DNA from: Massilia sp. Root335
GTDB lineage: Bacteria > Pseudomonadota > Gammaproteobacteria > Burkholderiales > Burkholderiaceae_D
Assembly: GCF_001425685.1 (NCBI RefSeq)
Contig: NZ_LMCY01000003.1
Span: 581,018 to 645,017 of the forward strand
Direction: 5' to 3'
Length of the DNA stretch: 64,000 nt
Program-made: the position numbers and the translations under genes
Part shown: positions 19,646-28,959 of the stretch, one piece after another
Layout: every line of letters starts with the position of its first letter
Position numbering within the stretch: position 1 is the first letter of the stretch
Notes under the pieces: model-generated
What the model was told of the DNA's origin: nothing
Seen by the model: the letters and a program-made list of their open reading frames with translations, nothing else
Databases searched by the model: none

Positions 19646-20515
19646 TTATGCCGTGGCGTGGCGCTTGACGATCGACGTGCCGGTGCGCTCGAGCGCGACG
19701 ACGAACGCGTCCGCCAGCGTGGCCTTGGTCATGACGTCCTCGAGGTTCACGCCCAGGTGCACGATGGTCTGCGCGATCTGCGGACGGATGCCGCTGATGA
19801 TGCAGTCGGCGCCCATCAGGCGCGCGGCCGCGATGGTCTTCATGAGGTGCTGCGCGACGAGCGTGTCGACGGTCGGCACGCCGGTGATGTCGATGATGGC
19901 GATCGCGGCGCCGGTGTCGACGATCTTCTGCAGGATGTTTTCCATCACGACCTGGGTACGCGCCGAATCCAGCGTGCCGATCAGCGGCAGCGCGAGGATG
20001 CCGTCCCACAGCTTCACGACGGGCGTCGACAGCTCCAGCAATTCCTGCTGCTGGCGCACGATGATCTGGTCGCGGGCGCGCTGGAACACCTCGATGGTGT
20101 ACAGGCCCAGCTTGTCGAGCAGCGAGCTGATGGTCCACGACGCATTGGCCAGCGCGGCCGGATCGCCGGCGAATTCCTGGTTCAGGCGCACGAACAGCGG
20201 CTGCTTCAGCGAGAACACGAAGGTCGCCGTCTCGCTCGGGGTCGAGCCGTTCCTGGCGCGGCTCGACGAGATCTCGCTCAGGATGTCGCGTACTTCATCC
20301 CACGAACGATGTTCCATGTTCTGCAGCTCGCCGCCGCGCGTGCCGTGGGCGAACGCGGCCAGGAACTGCTGGCAGTGCTTGCGCAACTGGTCTTTCGAGA
20401 CGACGTTCGACCGCACGGTCAGCGCCTCCAGCTGCTCGCCCCATTCCGCGCCGATGTCGGCCTCGTGATCCTGGATGAGCTGGCTGATGCGGTTGGCGTA
20501 GTCCTGAGTCGTCAT
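19646..20515 (-). CDS. rsbR: Stressosome sensor RsbR
   Basis: 289 residues. The N-terminal ~150-residue all-helical domain matches the non-haem globin-like RsbR sensor type in size and pattern, a linker helix follows (RDQIIVRQQQELLELS), and the C-terminal STAS domain (from about 163) carries the expected phospho-Thr region IDITGVPTVDTLV (Thr218). First gene of the module rsbR-rsbS-rsbT-phosphatase-kinase-hybrid kinase; its promoter must lie in the 249-bp divergent region to 20764. Confidence 0.92.
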   Translation of the reverse strand: MTTQDYANRISQLIQDHEADIGAEWGEQLEALTVRSNVVSKDQLRKHCQQFLAAFAHGTRGGELQNMEHRSWDEVRDILSEISSSRARNGSTPSETATFVFSLKQPLFVRLNQEFAGDPAALANASWTISSLLDKLGLYTIEVFQRARDQIIVRQQQELLELSTPVVKLWDGILALPLIGTLDSARTQVVMENILQKIVDTGAAIAIIDITGVPTVDTLVAQHLMKTIAAARLMGADCIISGIRPQIAQTIVHLGVNLEDVMTKATLADAFVVALERTGTSIVKRHATA

Positions 20516-20764
20516 CTTTCGTCCTTTTTGGGTCGTGAAAGGTTGTGCCCTTTGGAGGTATCTACTCTCCGGGCAATTCTGTCAAATGACCGACTATACC
20601 ATTCATTTCCTGGATGACAAGGCACGATTGGACAGGGGCCGGCGACTCATTCAACAGGACAAAATAACCGTTTGCAATTATGATAGTCATCATTCACGTC
20701 GACCTCGCCATCCGGCACGCATCAAGCGGCGTCGCCCCTACCGAACAATCGGGCTCAGTTAAAG
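20516..20764. promoter_or_regulatory. Divergent control region rsbR / OmpR-like regulator
   Basis: 249-bp non-coding, visibly more AT-rich interval that must hold the promoters of both the stressosome operon (left) and the regulator gene (right). No operator repeat could be assigned by eye. Confidence 0.4.
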
Positions 20765-21508
20765 ATGCGAATGAATATTGCATGTCTCATAACCAACACA
20801 GCCGTTCTGAAAGTGGTCCGTACCGCATTCATGCAAGCCGGTGCCGAATGCGTGCATTTTACGTCCGAGGTCGTCCTGTTCCGTGCCTTGCTGCGGCAAA
20901 AATTCGACCTCATCTTCATCGACCTGGACGTCGCGCCGACACCGGATGACGCGATCGTGTCCTGGCTTAACTGCCGCTCCGGCAACGATACGCCGGTCCT
21001 CGCCATGTCGCCCGTACGCGATGCCCACATGGCCGCACTGGTGCTCAATGCCGGGGCCGACGACCTGCTGGTCAGGCCGTTCGAAACGGTCGAACTGCTG
21101 GCGCGTGCGCATGCGCTGGTCCGCCGCAGCAATCCGCGCAGCGCACGCCGCCGCATCGAGCTGGCCGGTTTTTCGCTCGACCGCGAAAGCAGCAAGTTTG
21201 CCTACCTCGGCACGCCGATCATGTTGACGTCGCGCGAGTTCGGTCTCGCGTGGATGTTTTTTTCTTCGCCCGGCGTCTATATCTCGCGCGAGACGATCGG
21301 CACGTCGATCTGGAGTTCGGACAGCGAGGTGGCCGGCCGCACGATCGAGCAGCACGTCTACAAATTGCGCAAGAAGCTGCAGCTGGGCGTCGAACGCGGC
21401 GTCAGCATCCGTACCGCGTACGGCCAGGGGTATCGACTGGAACTGTCGGGGCAGCAGGCCGGCGCCCTCCCCGCCGGCGCCGAACCCGGACCGGACGTGC
21501 CGGCATAG
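20765..21508 (+). CDS. OmpR-family response regulator with degenerate receiver
   Basis: 247 residues: receiver (about 5-120), then an OmpR/PhoB winged helix (about 130-225; LTSREFGLAWMFFSSPGVYISRE, RTIEQHVYKLRKKL, IRTAYGQGYRLE). The receiver keeps a candidate phospho-Asp in IFIDLDVAP, but the acidic pair after the first strand is absent (ACLITNTAVL) and the conserved Lys is replaced by Arg in LLVRPFE, so control by phosphorylation is doubtful. OmpR-type HrpG regulates hrpX/hrpB in plant pathogens; that role here is only a possibility. Confidence 0.88.
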   Translation: MRMNIACLITNTAVLKVVRTAFMQAGAECVHFTSEVVLFRALLRQKFDLIFIDLDVAPTPDDAIVSWLNCRSGNDTPVLAMSPVRDAHMAALVLNAGADDLLVRPFETVELLARAHALVRRSNPRSARRRIELAGFSLDRESSKFAYLGTPIMLTSREFGLAWMFFSSPGVYISRETIGTSIWSSDSEVAGRTIEQHVYKLRKKLQLGVERGVSIRTAYGQGYRLELSGQQAGALPAGAEPGPDVPA

Positions 21509-21523
21509 CATGACAATGCCCGG

Positions 21524-22057
21524 CTAGCGGCCGCATCCCGCGCGCACCGCGGCCCGGACGCGCGACACGCGCGAACGGACAGTACCCACGGGAATCTGCA
21601 ATTCGCAGGCCGCCGCTTCATAGGTCGAGCCGCCATCGAGCACCGCTTCGAACGTCGCGCGGATCCCTGCGGGCAGCGCGGCGAGCATCCCGTCCACCAT
21701 GGCCGCCGTCTGGCGCCACTCCAGCGCCAGCGCCGGATCGCCGTGGACGTCGGCCACCTGCGCCAGCGCCGCTTCGTCGAGCGCGTCGTGGGCCTGGGCG
21801 CAGGTGCGGCGCACCTGGTGCCGCGCGAGGTTCAGGGCGATGCCGAACAACCAGGTCGACGGCTTGGAGAGCCCGGCAAAACGGTCCGCGCACCGCAGCG
21901 CTTCGATGAAGGTCTGCTGGACGACATCTTCCGCGTCCTCGGCATTGCGCATGTAGCGCTGGACGAACCGCAGCAGATGGCGGTGATGCGTGCGGAACAG
22001 CTGGTCCATGTCCAGGGCGGGCGGTGCGCCGGCGGCGCCATTCGGATCCATCGTCAT
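21524..22057 (-). CDS. ECF-type RNA polymerase sigma factor
   Basis: 177 residues. Region 2 is seen in LFRTHHRHLLRFVQRYMRNA and EDVVQQTFIEAL, and region 4 in LPAGIRATFEAVL with the helix-turn-helix STYEAAACELQIPVGTVRSR. GGAG seven bases before the ATG at 22057 gives the start. No anti-sigma gene is adjacent; a TcpQ-like gene lies upstream on the same strand. Confidence 0.9.
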   Translation of the reverse strand: MTMDPNGAAGAPPALDMDQLFRTHHRHLLRFVQRYMRNAEDAEDVVQQTFIEALRCADRFAGLSKPSTWLFGIALNLARHQVRRTCAQAHDALDEAALAQVADVHGDPALALEWRQTAAMVDGMLAALPAGIRATFEAVLDGGSTYEAAACELQIPVGTVRSRVSRVRAAVRAGCGR

Positions 22058-22164
22058 GTTCGATCTCCAGTAACGTTGCGATGGATCAAAGATACCCGTC
22101 GATTTCGCGCAAAAAGCCGATCCGTGAGGATTGCTGAGACATTGAGAATTGTTGAGCTTTGGCC

Positions 22165-22623
22165 TTACCTGGCGACGATGCGCAGGACGCGGTTGCCGTC
22201 GTAGAAAATCGCCTTCATGGGCGTGTCGGCCGTCGACATGCTGCCGGCGACCGCCTCCACCGCCGCGGTGAAGCTGCCCTTGATCTCGGTGCGCGCCGAC
22301 ACCGCGTAGTCGACCGGCAGCTCCCACACCAGCTGCCAGCCCGCCGCCTCGGCCCAGCGCGTCAGCGCGGCCTTCAGCGTCCTGTCGGCCGGCGTGACGT
22401 CCCACGAAGACACCGCCGCCGCAAGCGGCGCGGCGGCGGCGGCGTCGTCGCAATCGTCGTCGTCCAGCGCCTGCGGCCTGACAGGGGTGGTCGAAAAGAA
22501 CGCGCCGGCGGCCGGCGCGGGACCCTCGGCGCGGGCCCCGGCACCGGCCAGGCACAGCGCGGCGCCCAGTACGACGGCGGACAGCGTGCCACGGGCGCGC
22601 GATGGTTGGGTTACCGGATGCAT
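22165..22623 (-). CDS. TcpQ-domain exported protein
   Basis: 152 residues from MHPVTQPSRARG; signal peptide ending in AGAGARA. The C-terminal ~80 residues (WDVTPADRTLKAALTRWAEA, LVWELPVDY, GSFTAAVEAVAGSM, KAIFYDGNRVLRI) match the TcpQ/PilL-C fold found in type IV pilus, secretin and conjugation-associated periplasmic proteins. AGGAG upstream fixes the start. It lies next to the T3SS island, but a link to secretion is only suggested by position. Confidence 0.78.
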   Translation of the reverse strand: MHPVTQPSRARGTLSAVVLGAALCLAGAGARAEGPAPAAGAFFSTTPVRPQALDDDDCDDAAAAAPLAAAVSSWDVTPADRTLKAALTRWAEAAGWQLVWELPVDYAVSARTEIKGSFTAAVEAVAGSMSTADTPMKAIFYDGNRVLRIVAR

Positions 22624-22703
22624 GATGGACTCCTTGTTCAGTGGTGACGGACTCACGATGAGTTGCGCCACGCCGCATCCGGTTCGCCCGTGCGCCGGCT
22701 GTT

Positions 22704-25700
22704 TCACGCGGCGCCGCCGGTCGTCGCGGCCTGCCCGCGCTCGCGTGCCTGCGCGCGCACCTCCGCCAGGCTTTCGTTGACGATCGCGGCCTGGAGATCC
22801 GTCAGCGGGGTGCCGACGTGACGCACGTCGACCAGGCGGTCGGCGGTGGGCTGCAGCGTCGCGGTGCGGGTGTCGGGAATCGGGTCCTCGGTCATGCCCT
22901 TGGTTTCCCGGCGCTTGAAGACGAGCGGCGTCTTCCAGTTGAACTGGGTGGCCTTGTTGTTCATGTCCCCGGCCGCGACCAGGTACTTGACCGCCTGGTC
23001 GCGCTGCCCTTCGAACATGTCCGCATTGACCGCGCGCATCACGACCGCCATCCCATGGTGTCCCGCCGCCTCGGCATTGGCGATGGCCGCGTCGATGCCG
23101 CGGTGGGCCCATTGCTGCTTCGATTCCAGCTTCACCGAGAAGCGGTCGGTCTTGTTTTCCATGAGGGCACGGACGAAGTTCATCAGCACTTCGCCGCACA
23201 TCTTGCCGATTTCCTTGTCGACCATCTGTGTCTTCACCTGGTCGACCGTCGTGCCGGCGAGCTTTTCCACGAGGGCCGTGTGCAAGTCCTGCTTGAGCGA
23301 CAGCTCGGTGGCCAGGGCCGCCGCCGCGGACGCCGGCAACGGTTCTTCCTCGATCTCGGCATGCGGATCGCTGCCGGCGAGCCGGCGTTGCAGCACCGCG
23401 ATCTCGGCCTGCAACCGGGCGATGTCCTGCTGGCGTTCCGCGAACTTCGCCTGCGCGGGCTCGGCCAGCCGGGCCATGAGCTGGTCGCGGAATCCCTTGT
23501 CGACGACTTCCTGGACGCGGTTGCTGACCGACGGCATCGCTTCGAGCAGCACTTCAATCGCCTTGTTCATGTCGCGGCTGTAATCGCCGTATTCCGACTT
23601 GTAGGCCTTCAGCTTGTCGGTACCGACCGGCTTCTTGTCCTTGTATTCGCGGCCGCCGACGTTCGCCGTGAGCGAGCCCGTCGCCCCGGCCTGCACCGGA
23701 ACGCCGAGCAGCTTCTTGCCGTCCGTGATGCCGGTCTTCTTCTTCGCCTCGGCGGTGGTATGGCGGGTGTTGATGCCGAAGAAGGCGTCCGTGATCCAGG
23801 TCTTCTTGACGGTGTCGTAGAATTCGCGCGCCTCTTGCTGGTTGCTGGACGCCATCTTGTCTTCGTTCACGGTGAACTTCATGGTCGCACCGACGCCCGT
23901 GCGCACCGGGTCGTTCTTCCCCTTGGGCGAGGCGCCGAATTTTTCCTTGTTGTACTTGAGCGCCACGCGGCCGGGCGTGAACGCATTCTCGTTGCTGACG
24001 GTCGAGTACTCGCGCACCTCGTCGTCGATCGTGAAGGGCGAATCGAGCTTGTCGCACAAGGCTTCATAGGCCGACCCGTATTGCTGGTATTCCGGCTTTT
24101 GCGGGTCCCAGTCGACGAGGATGTCGACTGCCTTCTTGAGCTGCGTGCGCGCTTCGTCGAGGTCGCGCAAGCCCTTGACCGGCTCGATCGAGAACTTCAG
24201 CACGACCGCCGGGTCGGTGCGCTGCTTCTCCTCCTTCTTCCAGCTGATGCCGGGGAAGCGTACGTCGAGGCAGGTCTTCTTGAGTGCCTTTTCCGCGTGC
24301 GCACTCAGGATCTCCGGCGCCATCGATGCGCCCAGGCTGGTGCTGGCCGCCTTTTCCGACATGCGCCCCAGGGTCAACTGCACGCAGTCGTTATTGGCCT
24401 GCACGTTGACGATGGTGCCGGCGCTCTTCGAACTCCCGAAGGTGGCGCTCAGGCTGGCGAACGGGATCGGCAGGACCAGCGGAATGGCCATCTTGAACTG
24501 CCTGGCGTTGATGGTATCGGTGCGGTCGCCCAGCGCGGTGCGGTCGATGGCATCGTGCAGGAACGTGCGGATCTGCTCCGGTCCCTCCAGCGCGCGGCCC
24601 TCGGCCAGCCGCACCAGGTTGCCCAGCGACGCCAGCCGTTGCATGGTGTCGCCCCGTTCCGCTTCGGGCAGGACGCCCTTCACCGCATCCTGCAACAGCG
24701 CCAGCGCGCCGTGCCCCGTCTCCAGGTCGCGCAGCAGCGGCGCGGCGGCGCGCGCCACCGAGACGTCCGTTCCGGCCGCCTCGAGGATGGCTTTCTTTTC
24801 CTTGGCCTTCAGCGGATTGGACCAGATTTCGCTGCCCGAATTGAAGGTGCCTTCCTTGCGCGTGAATGCGCGCTTGGCGGTGGTCAGGAGTTTCTCCGAC
24901 CCGCGGTGCTTGCTCATGTAGTCGCACAGCGCCGCCAGCAACCTGGCATTGCCCTGCTGGGCGAGGGGCGCGCCGGGCCGGGCCAGCGTGGCGTGGGCGA
25001 GCCCCTTGAAATCGGCCAGCACCTGGGTGAACTGCGCCCTGGCCTCGTCCGCCACCACGCCGCGCCCCTTGGCGTCGAAATGCTGGTGGACCTGGTCGAC
25101 CATCGTGCTCGGCAACGCCATCGTCGTCTTGAAGCCTTCGAAGGCCTGCACCACGTTCTGCAGGTTGTCGTGGTGCCAGACCGCGCTCTTGACCATGGCC
25201 CAGTCGCGCCGCTCGGGCGTGCCGACGGCCGGTTTCGCGCCGGTCGCCAGTTCGTTGCGCATGGAGGTCATCGCCGAGAGCATGCGCGCCTTGTGCGCCG
25301 CGTCGCCGTTGGGCTCGGCCGCGAGGCGCTGGTGCTCCCGGGTGCAGCGGAAGAACGTCTGCACGTCGCGCCAGTCGACCCTGGCGGCGCGGTGCTCCGG
25401 GTTCGCCGCCAGCAGCGAGTTGACGGCATCGGGCAGCTGGTGCGCGCCCATCTGCCAGATCGCCACGAGATCCTGCTCGCCCTGCGTGGGCGGCGTGCCG
25501 GCGGTCCGGCTCGCGACGGTGGCACCGATGATCCGGTGCACGCTGTCGTCGGCCAGCGACTTGTAGACGTCGATGCAGCGGTCCGGATCCCCGCCGGTCA
25601 CTTTCTCCGCCATGTCGACGATGTGCATCAGCTGCGCCGGCGCCAGTTCCGCATCCTTGTGCAGCGTATCGCCCGCGCTCTGGCGCAGCTTCCCGGCGAG

Positions 25701-26858
25701 CGTGGCAAGCACCTGGCGGGTTTCCGTGCGCTGCGCCGGATTCATCGCCGTCAGCGCGGGCAGGTGCGCGACCAGGTCGTCCATGCAGGTCTGCTGCATG
25801 GTCACGACGCGCGCCTTCAGGGGGGGCACGGTGTCGCCGAGCAGCTTGTCGGCAATCGAGAATTTGTCGCCGAGGTCGCGCAGCTTGACCGCTTCCCCCT
25901 GCCAGTGCCGCGCTTCCGACGGCAGCGGCGCCGTGCCGGGGAGCTCGTACGCGCGCCCGGCGGTGAGGTCGCGCACGCGGCGGCCCACCAGCGCATCGCG
26001 CACCGCCGCCCGGTTCTCGTCCAGCTCGCCCGGCGCGGACCGGTTCTCCAGCCTGGGCCCGGCGACCTCCATCGCAGCCACGCCCTCCAGGTACTTGGCG
26101 GGCAGCTCCAGCTGGCGGGCCAGTGCCGGCATCATCAACGCCATGCCCTTGGCGCGCCCCTGGTCGCTCACGTGATCGTTGAGGGTTCGGTAGCCGTGGA
26201 AAAACTTTTGCACGGATGCCCCGATCAGGTCGAGGCGCGCACTCTCGTAAGCCGTCTTCGTCGCCTCGGACGGCGCGTGCGCGAACGCCGCCAGCGCATG
26301 GTCGGCCGCCGCACGCACGTCGTCGATGGCGTCGGCGGCGATATCGCGCTGCGCGACGCCGCGCCGGGCCAGGGGCGTTTGCGACTGCTGGCGCAGCTCG
26401 GCCACTAGCCCCTTGAGCGTGGCGACGGTCGCATGGATGGGCGAATCGGACGGCGCCGTATCGGCGATCTCGCTGGCCGTTTTCAAGCGCGATTCCAGGA
26501 CGGCCAGCCGTTCGACGACGGCGTCCGTCTGCGCCACGACCTGGCGCGCCTGGTCCGGCACGCGCGTCCGGTTGCGCTGCTCGGCGCGCGCCAGCATCGT
26601 GTCCAGGCTCTTCGTGCCGGACATGCCGGTCTTGGCGGGCGGCAGGTCGTACGTGCGCCAGTTCGAGCTGATCTTTTTCTTGTCGCCGTTGAACTTCCAC
26701 GTATTCTCGGTGCCCTTCGTCCCCAGGATGTTCAGGCCGATGGTGCCGCCCAGCTTGCTGATCGTGATCTTGTTGCTCGGCTTGATCGTCCGTGCCGACG
26801 GCAAGCCGCCCGGCTGGGCGGCAAGGCTCGCCGTGGTTGGGGCCTTAACTTTGGTCAT
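22704..26858 (-). CDS. Very large candidate type III effector (1384 aa)
   Basis: Family not recognised. 1384 residues, no signal peptide. It opens with a Thr/Ser/Pro/Ala-rich ~35-residue leader of the kind used by T3SS substrates. Residues about 90-780 are predicted helical. From about 795 (IPLVLPIPFASLSATFG) the protein becomes strand-rich with alternating polar/hydrophobic stretches, then has a coiled coil with AKFAERQQDIARLQAEIAVL. Second gene after a PIP-box promoter (box at 28792-28816), 51 bases behind the amidohydrolase gene, with AGGAGAGTCAG before the ATG. The size and strand-rich C-half recall AvrE-class effectors, but no specific motif supports that. Confidence 0.7.
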   Translation of the reverse strand: MTKVKAPTTASLAAQPGGLPSARTIKPSNKITISKLGGTIGLNILGTKGTENTWKFNGDKKKISSNWRTYDLPPAKTGMSGTKSLDTMLARAEQRNRTRVPDQARQVVAQTDAVVERLAVLESRLKTASEIADTAPSDSPIHATVATLKGLVAELRQQSQTPLARRGVAQRDIAADAIDDVRAAADHALAAFAHAPSEATKTAYESARLDLIGASVQKFFHGYRTLNDHVSDQGRAKGMALMMPALARQLELPAKYLEGVAAMEVAGPRLENRSAPGELDENRAAVRDALVGRRVRDLTAGRAYELPGTAPLPSEARHWQGEAVKLRDLGDKFSIADKLLGDTVPPLKARVVTMQQTCMDDLVAHLPALTAMNPAQRTETRQVLATLAGKLRQSAGDTLHKDAELAPAQLMHIVDMAEKVTGGDPDRCIDVYKSLADDSVHRIIGATVASRTAGTPPTQGEQDLVAIWQMGAHQLPDAVNSLLAANPEHRAARVDWRDVQTFFRCTREHQRLAAEPNGDAAHKARMLSAMTSMRNELATGAKPAVGTPERRDWAMVKSAVWHHDNLQNVVQAFEGFKTTMALPSTMVDQVHQHFDAKGRGVVADEARAQFTQVLADFKGLAHATLARPGAPLAQQGNARLLAALCDYMSKHRGSEKLLTTAKRAFTRKEGTFNSGSEIWSNPLKAKEKKAILEAAGTDVSVARAAAPLLRDLETGHGALALLQDAVKGVLPEAERGDTMQRLASLGNLVRLAEGRALEGPEQIRTFLHDAIDRTALGDRTDTINARQFKMAIPLVLPIPFASLSATFGSSKSAGTIVNVQANNDCVQLTLGRMSEKAASTSLGASMAPEILSAHAEKALKKTCLDVRFPGISWKKEEKQRTDPAVVLKFSIEPVKGLRDLDEARTQLKKAVDILVDWDPQKPEYQQYGSAYEALCDKLDSPFTIDDEVREYSTVSNENAFTPGRVALKYNKEKFGASPKGKNDPVRTGVGATMKFTVNEDKMASSNQQEAREFYDTVKKTWITDAFFGINTRHTTAEAKKKTGITDGKKLLGVPVQAGATGSLTANVGGREYKDKKPVGTDKLKAYKSEYGDYSRDMNKAIEVLLEAMPSVSNRVQEVVDKGFRDQLMARLAEPAQAKFAERQQDIARLQAEIAVLQRRLAGSDPHAEIEEEPLPASAAAALATELSLKQDLHTALVEKLAGTTVDQVKTQMVDKEIGKMCGEVLMNFVRALMENKTDRFSVKLESKQQWAHRGIDAAIANAEAAGHHGMAVVMRAVNADMFEGQRDQAVKYLVAAGDMNNKATQFNWKTPLVFKRRETKGMTEDPIPDTRTATLQPTADRLVDVRHVGTPLTDLQAAIVNESLAEVRAQARERGQAATTGGAA

Positions 26859-26909
26859 CTGACTCTCCTGATGTGCGACTGCGGGACGAGGGCAACGGCG
26901 GCGACGTGC

Positions 26910-28706
26910 TTACGTGGCGCCGAACATCCGGCGCAGACGGGACGGCCGCGATTTCTTATCGGTGGCGGTCAGCGCCGCCACCCGCGCATCCTGCTGGGCC
27001 TTGATCTTCTCCAGATGCGCCTTGACCTGGGCCGGCGTCTCCTTCGGACGCGGCGCGGCGGCAAGCCGTTTCCCGTTCACGTCCACGCCCGCGCCGGCGT
27101 ACGCCGCGTCGCGTGCCGCGCGCAAGGCGCCCGGATCGATGTGGGGCCCGGCATTGACACGGCTGTCGCCCGACGCGCGCAGGCGCTGCTCGACGAATTC
27201 CGGCGTGAGCACGTGCTGCTCGAACGCGCGCACCTTCGGGCGCGCATCGACCAGCAGGCGCTCGTAGTTCCCGGTCTTGACGGCGATCCGCGCCTCGGGC
27301 GTCAACTTGTCCAGCAGGGGCTGGTAGAGAACCCCGGTCTCTTCCCAGGTCGCCTTTTCCTGCGGATTGAGCGCGTCCGAGCCGAACAGGAAGCGGTCGG
27401 GATGATCGTTGATCAACTGCGCCCAGGCCTGCACCGATTCGTGATCCGGCACTTCCTTGCCCTCGGCGTCGGTCTTGAGCACGATCTGGCGCGCCACGCG
27501 CGACCACGAAATGTCGATGTTGATGTGCTTCATTTCCGGGTTCGACAGGATAGCGCGCAGGTTGTTGGCATGGTCGACCGGCTTCTGGACGAAGCGTCCG
27601 ACCCCGCCGCAGTGCGCCCAGATGATGGTCGTATCGCGCGTTTCGGGCGAGGCGAACAGCTGTTTCAGATTGTCCAGATGCTCCGGCTGGCCAACGCCGT
27701 TGGCGCGCTGGTTGGCGGTCGAGTCGACGTCGCAGTGCAGCACCACCGGCATGCCGACCACGCCGGCCGTCGCCACCAGGTTCTTGAACGATTGCACGTT
27801 GTCGGTCAGGTTCGCCTGGCGCGCGCCTTCATACTGGCTCTGCACCAGTTCCTTGTGAATCGTCACCTCGCCCACGCCGGTGAACATGCCCGGATGCGTG
27901 GCCAGTTTGAACAGCAGCGCCTGCGGGCTCAACGGCGAACCCAGGTGCAGGCCGGTGACCATCGGATCGAGCCGGTCGCGCTCCGCGTGGCTCAGCCTGG
28001 AAATATTCATGAACAGCGCGGTGTCCGCATCGACCTGCTGGTTCAGCATCAGGTGCGCGCTGCCCTTGATGGTCTGCTCGACCTCGGCCGTCAATTCCTG
28101 CGGCTTGATGTTGGCGAACTGCGCCGGCACATAGTACGACTCGGCCGGGATGTGGTTGTGATCGCCGTGGTCGCCGCACGGCATGACGTCGGTCGGAATC
28201 GGCGACATCACGGAGCGGTGGATGCCCACCTGGTCCATCATCTCGAGCATCTGGCGCGGCACCATGCCTTGCTGGGTGTAGTTGGTGGGGTGGAAGTGCG
28301 AATCCGACATCCAGTGGCCGGTCGTGAGCCTGTCGGCATGCGCGCCGGGCAGGCGGGATTGCACGTCGCCCTGCTTCATCTTCTCGAGCGTGGTGGTCAC
28401 GACGCCGACCAGCTCGGCCGACTTGCGCGGGGAGCCCGGGTGCGCGCCCTCGGCCTGCGCCGGCAGCTCGGCCACCTTCACCGATGCGCTCAGGTCGTCG
28501 AAAATGCGGGTCGTGGCGATCCGGACCCGGTTGCCCGCACCCGCGGAGGATTTCGGCGCCGAGGTGCCCGGGGCGCCCGGCGCGGCCAGCGCCGAGCCGC
28601 CCTTGCTGCGCGAGGCGCGCGGAGGACGCGAGGTGGATGGCTGGTTTCCTGCCGGGTCCAGTGTCGGCAGGGACGAATGCGAGTGTGCTTCGTTAACGCG
28701 TGTCAT
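26910..28706 (-). CDS. Amidohydrolase-fold candidate type III effector
   Basis: 598 residues. Residues 1-130 are Ser/Pro/Ala/Lys-rich and low-complexity, like a T3SS secretion leader. From about 134 a TIM-barrel metal hydrolase is recognisable: HxH at SDSHFHPTNY (His137, His139), LHCDVDS (about 322), WAHCGGVGR (about 362) and the late Asp in FLFGSDAL (about 434), the ligand order of the amidohydrolase-2 family. A basic tail follows. First gene after the PIP box at 28792-28816, which predicts HrpX control and co-expression with the 1384-residue protein. Substrate unknown. Confidence 0.8.
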   Translation of the reverse strand: MTRVNEAHSHSSLPTLDPAGNQPSTSRPPRASRSKGGSALAAPGAPGTSAPKSSAGAGNRVRIATTRIFDDLSASVKVAELPAQAEGAHPGSPRKSAELVGVVTTTLEKMKQGDVQSRLPGAHADRLTTGHWMSDSHFHPTNYTQQGMVPRQMLEMMDQVGIHRSVMSPIPTDVMPCGDHGDHNHIPAESYYVPAQFANIKPQELTAEVEQTIKGSAHLMLNQQVDADTALFMNISRLSHAERDRLDPMVTGLHLGSPLSPQALLFKLATHPGMFTGVGEVTIHKELVQSQYEGARQANLTDNVQSFKNLVATAGVVGMPVVLHCDVDSTANQRANGVGQPEHLDNLKQLFASPETRDTTIIWAHCGGVGRFVQKPVDHANNLRAILSNPEMKHINIDISWSRVARQIVLKTDAEGKEVPDHESVQAWAQLINDHPDRFLFGSDALNPQEKATWEETGVLYQPLLDKLTPEARIAVKTGNYERLLVDARPKVRAFEQHVLTPEFVEQRLRASGDSRVNAGPHIDPGALRAARDAAYAGAGVDVNGKRLAAAPRPKETPAQVKAHLEKIKAQQDARVAALTATDKKSRPSRLRRMFGAT

Positions 28707-28754
28707 TTGGTTTCCTTAAATAAGAGCCGCACAACGGCTGTGCGGCGCGAGGAA

Positions 28755-28816
28755 AGCTTAATCAGGCACTGGCGTGCGCGCGGCGCCGCCAGCGAAGCGG
28801 GGCCACCGCAAGCGAA
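28755..28816 (-). promoter_or_regulatory. PIP box + -10, amidohydrolase/1384-aa operon
   Basis: On the minus strand TTCGC (28816-28812) - 15 bases - TTCGC (28796-28792), a perfect plant-inducible-promoter box, then 31 bases to TAAGCT (28760-28755), a perfect YANNNT -10. This is the published layout for HrpX/HrpB-dependent promoters. Confidence 0.9.
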
Positions 28817-28840
28817 GCGCCGGCCAGGCTCGCGCGGCGC

Positions 28841-28903
28841 TTCGCTGGCGGACACGGGAGTTCGCCGCGCGCCCGCCGCCCGCGCGCGGCGCCGCCCCAT
28901 ACT
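28841..28903 (+). promoter_or_regulatory. PIP box + -10, 1062-aa effector/diguanylate cyclase operon
   Basis: TTCGC (28841-28845) - 15 bases - TTCGC (28861-28865), then 32 bases to CATACT (28898-28903), a YANNNT -10. Back to back with the minus-strand box, 24 bases apart, so two effector operons diverge from here. Confidence 0.9.
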
Positions 28904-28959
28904 TGGCCTGCCTCGGCAGCCTGCCCCGTGCACGCGCCGCCCACTTTCCAGAGACGCTC

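Noticed and set aside
20765..21508. Naming the OmpR-type regulator HrpG
   Set aside because: It is far from hrpX, has a degenerate receiver, and nothing in the sequence ties it specifically to HrpG.
22165..22623. TcpQ-like protein as part of the T3SS or of a pilus operon
   Set aside because: No PIP box, no pilus neighbours; its sequence supports only the domain assignment.
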